From NCBI RefSeq assembly GCF_000423185.1, contig NZ_KE383988.1, positions 68,817-132,816 on the forward strand: a stretch of DNA of 64,000 bases, given 5' to 3'. Made by a program: the position numbers and the translations under genes. Below the pieces are notes generated by a model, which saw only the letters and a list, made by a program, of their open reading frames with translations, had not been told where the DNA came from and did no database searches. Of the stretch, positions 44,616 to 58,242 are shown piece after piece. Numbering within the stretch: position 1 is the first letter of the stretch; each line of letters begins with the position of its first letter. The stretch is from Inquilinus limosus DSM 16000. Its GTDB lineage: Bacteria > Pseudomonadota > Alphaproteobacteria > DSM-16000 > Inquilinaceae.

Positions 44616-45698
44616 TCAGGCCACCCGCAGCGTCGCCCAGCCGGTGGCGGAGGGGGCGCCGCCCGTGTAGTGCAGGGTGGTGGCGTCGTCGAATTCGTAG
44701 ATCACGGCCGTCAGCGTGCAGCTCCGGTCCGGCGACGCGGCCGGGTCGGGCACGATCGAGACCGGCGACGCCGGATCGTCGCGCGACGCCAGGGCGGATT
44801 TCACCGCCGCCAGGTCGACCGGCGCCGTGGGATCAGCCAGGCGCCGCTCCAGCGCGGCGCAGCGCAGGACCGAATCCGTGCGCCAGTCGTCGCCGATGCC
44901 GCCTGAAGCGAAGTCCTTGCTGGCCAGCGGATGGTTGGTGTGCCACAGCCGGTCGGCGCCGGGCCGGTCCTCTGCCTTGGCCCCGGCCGAGCATTCGATC
45001 ATGGCGACGCCGTGCCGGTCGCCGAGCACGTAGTTCTGGCCCGAGGCATGGTCGATCTCGGTCAGGAACCGGGTCGCCGCTGCGCGGTCGGGCTGCGCCA
45101 GCGTGCCGCGGACGACGAAGGCGACGGGCAGGCCCTTCGGGCTGTGGCTCAGCTGGATCAGGGTGTTGACGCACAGGCCGAAGCCGCGGCCGGTCACGCC
45201 CATCAGCCCGATCATCCCGGCACAGGTGAAGACATAAGCCGGCCCGCCTTTCGCATCGGTGACGCGCAGCACTGCCTGCAGCCCCTCGCGCCATTGCGGC
45301 AGGTCCAGCGTCTGCGCCACCCGGGCTGGCCGGGCGTCGCCCGGCGCCAGGGCCAGGCTGCTGCAATGGGCCGGCCATCGGGCGCCGCCGTACCACCATT
45401 CCTCGTCCAGAAGCTGCAGCGCGAAGATGATCTCCGCCGGCTGATTCGCACCTTCGGCGATGCCCCGGACCTCCGCCTCCAGCTCCGGCGTCCAGCGGGC
45501 GATCGCCGGCCGGAAACCGGTCTCGGTCAAGAAGCGGCCGAGGAACGCGTCGGCCGCGGCGCCGGTCCGGTGCCCGACCCGGCGGCTCCAGCGATCGACC
45601 ATCTCGGCGATCTGCGGCCGCAGCGCCTCGCCATGCGCCCGGCCGCGCTGATGCGGCGTGCCGGTGATGTCGACGATCGGCATGTCCTCGGTCCGCAT
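44616..45698 (-). CDS. C45 family peptidase / acyl-CoA:6-aminopenicillanate acyltransferase-like
   Basis: 360 residues, Ntn-hydrolase fold. The likely nucleophile Cys112 follows AH (PAHCSSLAL), with a preceding segment GIAEGANQPAEIIFALQLL. Self-processing at that Cys is typical. Penicillin acyltransferase, N-acyl amidases and similar enzymes belong here; the substrate is not known. Two starts, 45698 and 45683 (MPIVDIT); GAGAGG precedes the first. A 7-base inverted repeat lies upstream (45711-45734). Confidence 0.85.
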   Translation of the reverse strand: MRTEDMPIVDITGTPHQRGRAHGEALRPQIAEMVDRWSRRVGHRTGAAADAFLGRFLTETGFRPAIARWTPELEAEVRGIAEGANQPAEIIFALQLLDEEWWYGGARWPAHCSSLALAPGDARPARVAQTLDLPQWREGLQAVLRVTDAKGGPAYVFTCAGMIGLMGVTGRGFGLCVNTLIQLSHSPKGLPVAFVVRGTLAQPDRAAATRFLTEIDHASGQNYVLGDRHGVAMIECSAGAKAEDRPGADRLWHTNHPLASKDFASGGIGDDWRTDSVLRCAALERRLADPTAPVDLAAVKSALASRDDPASPVSIVPDPAASPDRSCTLTAVIYEFDDATTLHYTGGAPSATGWATLRVA

Positions 45699-45710
45699 GG
45701 TGCCTCTCTG

Positions 45711-45734
45711 TGCCTTTTGTATTAATGAAAGGCA
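45711..45734. promoter_or_regulatory. TGCCTTT-N10-AAAGGCA inverted repeat
   Basis: Perfect 7-base arms around an AT-rich centre (TGTATTAATG) 12-36 bases upstream of the C45 hydrolase gene. Candidate operator overlapping the promoter. Confidence 0.45.
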
Positions 45735-45969
45735 TGGATAGGAAGCGTGATCGCGATGCCGGCGTCAAGGGGCGGGCGAGCGGAGGCGGGTGAAGCCGGT
45801 CGTCGCCAGCCCGGCCGCAGCGCCCGCAATCTTAATTTCGGGGTCCGGCGCAGGCATTATGGCCCGGCGCCGGAACCGCTGCCGGCGCTGACCGTTGGCG
45901 GAGAGGGGGAGCAGCCTCGACCGCCTTCCCGACCCGGACGTACGCCGGGCCGTTCCGCAACAGGCCTCG

Positions 45970-45984
45970 TCCGAAGGCTTCGGA
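45970..45984. promoter_or_regulatory. TCCGAAG-G-CTTCGGA palindrome before the ClpC-like gene
   Basis: Perfect 7-base arms with one central base, 13-27 bases upstream of ATG 45998, next to the GTGGAG ribosome site. Could be an operator or an mRNA stem that controls translation start. Confidence 0.4.
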
Positions 45985-45997
45985 GTGGAGACGTCAC

Positions 45998-48814
<2,817 letters not shown>

Positions 48815-48986
48815 TCCACGGGCATTTGCCCAGACTTTGGGCAGGCACGGGGCGGCGACGGGCCGCACCCGCGCCTGCCTCAACCGACGCATGCGCCGGA
48901 CCGGCCCTCGGCCCGCATTTCCCTCTGGCACTTGCCGCCCGGGCCGTCGATAACAGCGGCTCGATGTGGTCCCGAGGATTGGATAC

Positions 48987-50465
48987 ATGATCGCGCGCGT
49001 CATCGCCGTGGAGCCATTCGACATCGTCGTGTTCGGCGCGACGGGAGACCTGTCCCAGCGCAAGCTGCTGCCGGCGCTCTTCGAGCGCGACAAGGCCGGG
49101 CAGGTGCCGCGGGAGGCCCGGATCATCGGCACGTCGCGGCGGCCGATGTCGGACGCCGAGTTCCGCGACTTCGCCCGCAAGGCGATCGTGGAGCATGTGC
49201 CGAGCGCGGAGCAGAGCGGCACGGTACTGGACGATTTCCTGGCGCGGCTGTCCTATGTTCCCGTCGACGCCACGGCCAAGAAGGGCTGGGAAGAGCTGGG
49301 CGAGGCGCTGGGCGCGAACGCCGACCGCATCCGCATCTTCTATCTCGCCACCTCGCCCGACCTGTTCGACGAGATCTGCGGCCAGCTGGGCCGGCACGGG
49401 CTGGTCACCGAGCGGGCGCGGGTGGTGGTCGAGAAGCCGATCGGCAAGGACCTGGACTCGGCCCGGGCCCTGAACGACGCCATCGGCAAGGTCTTCCCCG
49501 AGGAGTCGATCTACCGGATCGACCACTACCTCGGGAAGGAGACGGTGCAGAACCTGATGGCGCTGCGCTTCGCCAACGCCCTGTTCGAGCCGCTGTGGAA
49601 CGCCTCGCACATCGACCATGTCCAGATCACCGTGGCCGAGAGCCTGGGGGTCGAGGGCCGCGCCGGCTACTACGACGGCGCCGGCGCGCTGCGCGACATG
49701 GTGCAGAACCACATGCTGCAGCTGCTCTGCCTCGTCGCCATGGAGCCGCCGACCTCGATGGACGCGGACGCGCTGCGTGACGAGAAGCTGAAGGTGCTGA
49801 AGGCGCTGAAGCCGATCACCGAGGCCACGGTCAACCACGTCACCGTGCGCGGCCAGTACCGCGCCGGCGCCTCCTCGGGCGGCGCGGTGCCCGGCTATCT
49901 CGAGGAGCTCGGCAATTCGGCGAGCCACACCGAGACCTTCGTCTCGCTGAAGGCGGAGATCGAGAACTGGCGCTGGGCCAACGTCCCCTTCTACCTGCGC
50001 ACTGGCAAGCGCCTGGCGACCCGGATGTCGGAGATCGTGGTCACCTTCCGCGCCATCCCGCATTCGGTGTTCGACAGCTCGGCCGGCACGATCTCGCAGA
50101 ACCACCTCGTCATCCGGCTGCAGCCGGACGAGGGCGTGAAGCTGTGGCTGATGATCAAGGACCCCGGCCCGGGCGGCATGCGGCTGCAGCACGTGCCGCT
50201 GGACATGAGCTTCGCCGAGGCCTTCAACGTGCGGAACCCGGACGCCTATGAGCGGCTGGTGATGGACGTCGTCCGCGGCAACCAGAGCCTGTTCATGCGC
50301 CGCGACGAGGTCGAGCAGGCCTGGACCTGGGTCGACCCGATCATCGAGGCGTGGAAGGCGTCGAAGGAGCCGCCGAAGCCCTACACCGCCGGCACCTGGG
50401 GCCCATCCGCCGCGATCGCCCTGATCGAGCGCGACGGCCGCACCTGGCACGAGGACGAGGACTGA
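48987..50465 (+). CDS. zwf: Glucose-6-phosphate 1-dehydrogenase
   Basis: 492 residues, usual length. NAD(P)-binding FGATGDLSQRK (15-25), substrate motif EKPIGKDL (149-156), and active-site RIDHYLGKE (177-185) with His180. It makes 6-phosphogluconolactone from glucose-6-phosphate, the entry to the Entner-Doudoroff route. ATG 48987 is favoured over GTG 48966 because of the GAGG site and homology. pgl follows 13 bases later and edd after it, so this is one operon. Confidence 0.96.
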   Translation: MIARVIAVEPFDIVVFGATGDLSQRKLLPALFERDKAGQVPREARIIGTSRRPMSDAEFRDFARKAIVEHVPSAEQSGTVLDDFLARLSYVPVDATAKKGWEELGEALGANADRIRIFYLATSPDLFDEICGQLGRHGLVTERARVVVEKPIGKDLDSARALNDAIGKVFPEESIYRIDHYLGKETVQNLMALRFANALFEPLWNASHIDHVQITVAESLGVEGRAGYYDGAGALRDMVQNHMLQLLCLVAMEPPTSMDADALRDEKLKVLKALKPITEATVNHVTVRGQYRAGASSGGAVPGYLEELGNSASHTETFVSLKAEIENWRWANVPFYLRTGKRLATRMSEIVVTFRAIPHSVFDSSAGTISQNHLVIRLQPDEGVKLWLMIKDPGPGGMRLQHVPLDMSFAEAFNVRNPDAYERLVMDVVRGNQSLFMRRDEVEQAWTWVDPIIEAWKASKEPPKPYTAGTWGPSAAIALIERDGRTWHEDED

Positions 50466-50478
50466 GAGGACCAAGGCC

Positions 50479-51177
50479 ATGTCCATCGCCCGCCACGACT
50501 TCTCGACCCCCGAGGCTCTGGCCGACGCCCTGGCCGACCATGTCGCGGCGGCGCTGACGGCGCGCCTGTCCCGGTCCGACCGGGCGGCGCTCGCCGTCTC
50601 CGGCGGGCGCACCCCGACCCGGTTCTTCGAGGCGCTGTCGAAGCGGCCGGTCGACTGGTCCCGGATCGACGTCACCCTGGTCGACGAGCGCTGGGTGGGC
50701 GAGGACTCCGACCGCTCCAACGCCGCCCTGGTGCGGAAGCATCTGTTGCAAGGCCCGGCCGCGGCGGCGAATTTCGTGCCGCTGCATGTCGATGCACCGA
50801 CGCCGGAGGACGGCAGGGCGCAGGTGGAGGCGCGGATCGCCGCCCTGCCGCTACCCTTCGCGGCCGTGGTGCTGGGCATGGGCGATGACGGGCACACCGC
50901 CTCCTTCTTCCCGGGTGGCGACCGGCTGGCGCGGGCCCTGGACCCGGCCGCCGGGCAACTGCTAGAGACCATGCGGGCGCCGGCGGCGGGCGAGCCGCGC
51001 ATCACCCTGACGCTGCCGGTCTTGCTGGCGGCGGAGACTCTGTGCCTTCATATCGAGAGGGCAGGGAAGCAGCGCGTCCTGGAGGCGGCGCTGGTCAGCG
51101 GCCCGGCCGAGGCGATGCCGATCCGTGCCGTGCTGACCCGGTCCGAGCGGCCGGTCGAGATCTTCTGGTGCCCGTGA
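50479..51177 (+). CDS. pgl: 6-phosphogluconolactonase
   Basis: 232 residues. SOL/DevB-type lactonase: AVSGGRTPTRFFEAL, TLVDERWVGEDSDRSN, LGMGDDGHTASFFPG, and a late GEPRITLTLPVLL. It hydrolyses 6-phosphogluconolactone. ATG 50479 has a GAGG site upstream. Between zwf (13 bases) and edd (130 bases). Confidence 0.95.
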   Translation: MSIARHDFSTPEALADALADHVAAALTARLSRSDRAALAVSGGRTPTRFFEALSKRPVDWSRIDVTLVDERWVGEDSDRSNAALVRKHLLQGPAAAANFVPLHVDAPTPEDGRAQVEARIAALPLPFAAVVLGMGDDGHTASFFPGGDRLARALDPAAGQLLETMRAPAAGEPRITLTLPVLLAAETLCLHIERAGKQRVLEAALVSGPAEAMPIRAVLTRSERPVEIFWCP

Positions 51178-51193
51178 CGGCCCTGCCGGAAGG

Positions 51194-51240
51194 CCAAATA
51201 TAAACTTCAACAAAATGTGCTAACGTATTGATCATGAGGC
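51194..51240. promoter_or_regulatory. AT-rich stretch before edd
   Basis: An AT-rich run (AAATATAAACTTCAAC and ACGTATTGATCATGAG) in an otherwise GC-rich interval between pgl and edd. It may hold an internal promoter for edd or an mRNA-processing site. A HexR-type TGTAA-N5-TTACA box is not present here. Confidence 0.35.
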
Positions 51241-51307
51241 ATGATCGGGTCGGAGGGTGCTGCCTGGCCCGGTCGGCGGCGAGACAGTGAGCCAAGGAGC
51301 CAGCCCG

Positions 51308-53119
<1,812 letters not shown>

Positions 53120-53202
53120 GACGACCCCTGGCGCCATCGGCGAATGTGCATGATATCTTCTGTCGAAGTGCAACGCCTTACCGATCGTTCGATGGACGTC
53201 AC

Positions 53203-53475
53203 ATGAGCACAGCTGAAGCAACGGTGGGGCCGGGAGGTCGCGTCACCATTCCCAAATCCGTGCGGGATCAGCTCCATATCCGGCCGGGAACGAAGATGGA
53301 GTTCGTTCGGACGCGCGACGGGAATTGGACGGTGCGGCTGAAAGATGCCCGAGGCCGTGTGATCGGGGTGGTCGAGGAGAGGCGCCCGAGACGTCGGTTC
53401 GCCGAGTTTCTCGGACATGCCGGGCCCGGCCCGACGACAGACGAGATCATGGCGCTCACGCGCGGCGATGAATGA
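53203..53475 (+). CDS. AbrB/MazE/SpoVT-type antitoxin (VapB-like)
   Basis: 90 residues. AbrB swapped-hairpin motif [20 protein letters not shown] (8-27) would bind the promoter and neutralise the toxin with the C-terminal half (residues 45-90, [11 protein letters not shown]). ATG 53203 is in a region where an upstream in-frame start (53146) has no homology. The stop overlaps the toxin gene by four bases (ATGA). Confidence 0.88.
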   Translation: MSTAEATVGPGGRVTIPKSVRDQLHIRPGTKMEFVRTRDGNWTVRLKDARGRVIGVVEERRPRRRFAEFLGHAGPGPTTDEIMALTRGDE

Positions 53476-53888
53476 CGCTGGTCGATACCAACGTCCTGCT
53501 CGACATCGTGACCGGGGATCCAGCCTGGGCGAAATGGTCGCTTGAGCAACTCGAAGCTGCGGCCGAGCGTGGGCCGCTTCTGATCAATGACATCGTCTAT
53601 GCCGAATTGAGTATCCGCTACCCTCGGATCGAGGAACTCGACACTTTTATCGATGAGACCGGCTTGGAGGTCTTGCCAATGACCCGCCCGGCGCTGTTTC
53701 GCGCCGGGAAGGCATTCGCGGAATACCGCAAGACAGGCGGGAAGCGGGATCGACTTTTGCCCGATTTCTTCATCGGCAGCCAAGCAGAGGTCAGCGGGCT
53801 GTCGATCCTCACACGCGATGTCGAGCGCTACCGGGCTTACTTTCCGGCGGTAACTTTGATCTCTCCGAATTCAGCGGCCGGGACCTGA
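53472..53888 (+). CDS. PIN-domain ribonuclease toxin (VapC-like)
   Basis: 138 residues. Four conserved PIN acids: D5 (VDTN), E45 (YAELS), D98 (PDFFIG) and D116 (TRDVERY), which coordinate Mg or Mn for RNA cleavage. It overlaps the antitoxin by 4 bases (ATGA). The pair lies between edd and yeiH on the plus strand, with GC content slightly below that of its neighbours. Confidence 0.9.
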   Translation: MTLVDTNVLLDIVTGDPAWAKWSLEQLEAAAERGPLLINDIVYAELSIRYPRIEELDTFIDETGLEVLPMTRPALFRAGKAFAEYRKTGGKRDRLLPDFFIGSQAEVSGLSILTRDVERYRAYFPAVTLISPNSAAGT

Positions 53889-53892
53889 AGAA

Positions 53893-54987
53893 TCAAACGA
53901 TCCCCAGCAGCCGGATCAGCCCGAAGCTGATCGCGCCCAGCACCAGCAGCGACAGGGTGACCGCTGCCGTGACCCGGCCGCCGGCCTTGGCGACGCTGCC
54001 CAGGTCGGTGCTGAGGCCGAGCGCGGCCATCGACAACACGGTCAGCCAGGTTGCCACCGCGGCGGCCGGGGCCAGCACCGCCTCCGGCAGCAGCCCGAAG
54101 GAGCGCAGCACGGCCAGCAGCAGGAAACCGTCGATGAACCAGGGCACCAGCTTGTGCCACGGCATCCGGCGCGTGGGGGCCGGGGCGGCGCCGTCGGTCC
54201 GGCGCCGCGTCACCAGCGTCAGGACCAGGATCATCGGCCCGAGCATCAGCACGCGCACCAGCTTGACCAGGGTGCCGAGCTGCAGCGCGATCGCCCCGAT
54301 CGGCGCCGTGGCGGCCAGCACCTGCGGCACGGCATAGACGGTCAGCCCCGCCAGGACGCCGTACTGCACCTCGCTGATCTGCAGCAGCGCCGGCAGGAAC
54401 GGCAGGCCCAGCACCACCAGCACGCCGAGCACGGCGGTGAAGGCGATCGACGCCGCCACCTCCTTGCCGTCGGCGCCGATGACCGGCGCCACCGCCGCGA
54501 TCGCGGAGTTGCCGCAGATCGAGTTGCCGCAGGCGACCAGCACCGCCATGCGGTGGGGCAGGCCCAGCAGGCGCCCCAGCCCGTAGCTGGCGGCGATGGC
54601 CACGACCACCACGACGGCGATCCCGAGCAGCAGCACCGGGCCCGCCGTCACGATCGCGCCGACGCTGACCGAGGCGCCCAGCAGGACGACCGCGATCTCC
54701 AGCAGGGTCTTGGCGCTGAACGAGATTCCAGGCGTCCAGCGCTGGCTCGGGCTCCACAGCGTGCGCACCAGGGCGCCGACCAGGATCGCCAGCACCAGCG
54801 CCTCCAGCCAGGCATGGCCGAACAGCCCGGCTTCGATACGCTCCAGCAGCAGGGCGGCGAGGGTCACCGCACCGCACAGCACCAAGCCGGGCGCCAGCCG
54901 GGCGACGGCGCCGGGGATCGAGCTGGCCGCCGCTCTCAGACGCTGCGTTGTGGGAAGGGAGGGCTGGAGCGGATCGACGATCGCCAT
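53893..54987 (-). CDS. YeiH family putative sulfate exporter
   Basis: 364 residues with about ten helices. UPF0324 (YeiH) signatures: PSQRWTPGISFSAKTLLEIAVVLLGASVS (in part), the conserved CGNSICGNSAIAAVAPVIGA (trimmed) and the late LSMAALGLSTDLGSV. Thought to export sulfate or related anions. No strong ribosome site for ATG 54987. It is convergent with the vapC-like gene, with 4 bases between them, and divergent to the orphan at 55263. Confidence 0.9.
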   Translation of the reverse strand: MAIVDPLQPSLPTTQRLRAAASSIPGAVARLAPGLVLCGAVTLAALLLERIEAGLFGHAWLEALVLAILVGALVRTLWSPSQRWTPGISFSAKTLLEIAVVLLGASVSVGAIVTAGPVLLLGIAVVVVVAIAASYGLGRLLGLPHRMAVLVACGNSICGNSAIAAVAPVIGADGKEVAASIAFTAVLGVLVVLGLPFLPALLQISEVQYGVLAGLTVYAVPQVLAATAPIGAIALQLGTLVKLVRVLMLGPMILVLTLVTRRRTDGAAPAPTRRMPWHKLVPWFIDGFLLLAVLRSFGLLPEAVLAPAAAVATWLTVLSMAALGLSTDLGSVAKAGGRVTAAVTLSLLVLGAISFGLIRLLGIV

Positions 54988-55058
54988 GACAGTCTCGTTG
55001 CAGAACTGTCACAAAGATGATCCGCGGCTTTCAACCAATCCAACGCATTCATTTTTTG

Positions 55059-55072
55059 AAATCGATCGATTT
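55059..55072. promoter_or_regulatory. AAATCGATCGATTT perfect palindrome
   Basis: Fourteen-base self-complementary sequence 72 bases upstream of yeiH and 190 bases upstream of the orphan gene. A short CCGATCGG palindrome follows at 55075-55082. Candidate operator in an AT-rich region. Confidence 0.45.
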
Positions 55073-55262
55073 TGCCGATCGGTCTGTATTTTACAGGCTG
55101 CCGGCGCGGCACATCCTTGGAGTGTGAAGAGGGCGATCCAATAGGAATGTGTTACACAAAATTGCAACAATAAATTCACATTTGTACCGGCAGAAGGTGA
55201 GGATTTCCTCCCTAGGAGTCGCGTAAGAAGGGCGACCGTGAGCTTCTCTTGGGGGAGAGACC

Positions 55263-56483
55263 ATGTCGCTCAGAATCGAGCGCAGTGACCGGCCGATCGT
55301 CCGCACCAGCATTTCGGCGCCGCAGCAGCAGGCCTTCCAGGCGGCGCTGCAGCGGGCGGCCTCGGCGCGTCCCGCCTCGCTGTCCACCTACCTGCCGGAC
55401 GAGCCGTCGACGGAGACGGAATTGGTCGAGCTGCTCCGCAGCGAGATCGTGGCGGGGCAGAATCCCGAGGCGAACGAGATGGGCGGGGCCATGGCCCTCA
55501 ACCAGGTGATGCCCTTCCTCGAGAAGCAGTCCCCGGCGGAGCGGCAGGCGACCGTGCTGCGCCTGCTCGAGGCCTTCCCCGAGGGCGGCACATCGGACAC
55601 CACGGACGCGAGGGAAGCCTGGGTGCGAAACGGCATCGAATACGCCGCCGCCCTGTCGGGACTCGCCACCGACCCCGCCGAGGCGGAACGGCGCGAAGGC
55701 GAGGAGGCGTTCGCGACGCAGCTGCGCAGCCGTGGCAACCGGCTCGAGTATCACGCCGACGAGACCGACGACAGCGCCGGGGCGATGGCGGAAGACATCC
55801 GGGCATTCCTCGACGAGACGACGCGCGGCGCTTCGGTCACCAAGGGGGAAGTCCTCAATCGGCTCTATGAGCGGGATTGGGTCGATGCCGGGCCCGTGAT
55901 GCAGGCTATCGAGCAGGTCGCCGCGGAAGGTGGAGTTGAACTGGAGCCGACCTCGCACAAGGGCGCGGGCACGCATGCGGCGGCCCAGGCCATCTATGCC
56001 CGGGCCGCCGCCATGGGCGGCTATTCCGAGACGCAGGAATACGGGATCCCGAACCAGCAGTTCTACGATCTCGCGATCGGCGCCCGATATGCGTCATCGG
56101 CGGCGCAGCAGGAGCTGGCGCAGAAGCTGTCCGATGAGCCCTTGGCCCTCTCGTCCCTCAGTCAGTTCGTGACGATGCCGCTGGAGGATCGCGATCGGAG
56201 CCTGCACGAAGGCGGGCTGGAGATGTTCCGGCGCCTCGAATGGCTGACCAAGGACATGGACGGGCCGCTGGCCGCGCAGGTCGTCGGCCAGTCCCTGAAC
56301 GTGATGGAGAGCATCGGCGGCCTGCCCGATCCGATCGACTTCACCGGCTGGAAGGGAGACATGGAGTCGTTCGAGGGCAGCGCCCTGGACAATCTGCACG
56401 CCGTCGTGAACCGGATCGAAGGCACGACGGACGGCGATGCCGTGATCGCGCGGATGCGCAACCACGGCATGATTCCGGACTAG
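55263..56483 (+). CDS. Cysteine-free orphan protein of unknown function
   Basis: 406 residues, acidic, soluble (no signal peptide or membrane helix) and with no cysteine at all. I do not recognise a domain. The N-terminal 20 residues (MSLRIERSDRPIVRTSIS) are polar and basic-to-neutral, then Ala/Glu-rich helices follow. Cys-free, helical composition is seen in some secreted effectors, but no evidence supports that here. ATG 55263 has a GGGGGAG site. A 275-base AT-rich leader separates it from yeiH; a convergent prfC ends 30 bases after it. Confidence 0.6.
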   Translation: MSLRIERSDRPIVRTSISAPQQQAFQAALQRAASARPASLSTYLPDEPSTETELVELLRSEIVAGQNPEANEMGGAMALNQVMPFLEKQSPAERQATVLRLLEAFPEGGTSDTTDAREAWVRNGIEYAAALSGLATDPAEAERREGEEAFATQLRSRGNRLEYHADETDDSAGAMAEDIRAFLDETTRGASVTKGEVLNRLYERDWVDAGPVMQAIEQVAAEGGVELEPTSHKGAGTHAAAQAIYARAAAMGGYSETQEYGIPNQQFYDLAIGARYASSAAQQELAQKLSDEPLALSSLSQFVTMPLEDRDRSLHEGGLEMFRRLEWLTKDMDGPLAAQVVGQSLNVMESIGGLPDPIDFTGWKGDMESFEGSALDNLHAVVNRIEGTTDGDAVIARMRNHGMIPD

Positions 56484-56513
56484 GCCGCCGAAGACAGAAG
56501 GTGCAGTCGGGCC

Positions 56514-58128
<1,615 letters not shown>

Positions 58129-58133
<5 letters not shown>

Positions 58134-58206
58134 TGCCGGGCTTGACCCGGCAATCCAGAGGGTCTCGACAGACTCTGGGTGCCCGGGTCGAGCCCGGGCA
58201 TGACAG
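58129..58206. repeat. REP-like palindromic repeat (family A) at the prfC start
   Basis: CATTGCCGGGCTTGACCCGG and GTCGAGCCCGGGCATGACAG arms share the family A pattern of 87-193. The left arm overlaps the first codon of prfC, so transcripts would carry the stem just before the start. Confidence 0.75.
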
Positions 58207-58242
58207 GATTGGGAAAAAAGGGCTTTCAGTTAAATCGAGGCG

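Larger units (their letters stand above)
45699..45997. promoter_or_regulatory. Divergent intergenic region of the C45 hydrolase and ClpC-like genes
   Basis: 299 bases without a gene. It holds the 45711-45734 inverted repeat near the hydrolase, AT-rich CTTAATTTCGG about 45830, and the TCCGAAG-G-CTTCGGA palindrome (45970-45984) just before the ClpC-like start. No heat-shock CIRCE element was recognised. Confidence 0.5.

Noticed and set aside
48827-48843. Hairpin TGCCCA-GACTT-TGGGCA after the ClpC-like gene as terminator
   Set aside because: The stem has only 6 pairs and no U run; too weak to annotate.
51178-51307. HexR operator before edd
   Set aside because: No TGTAA-N5-TTACA element was found in this interval, although the locus would be a classical HexR target.
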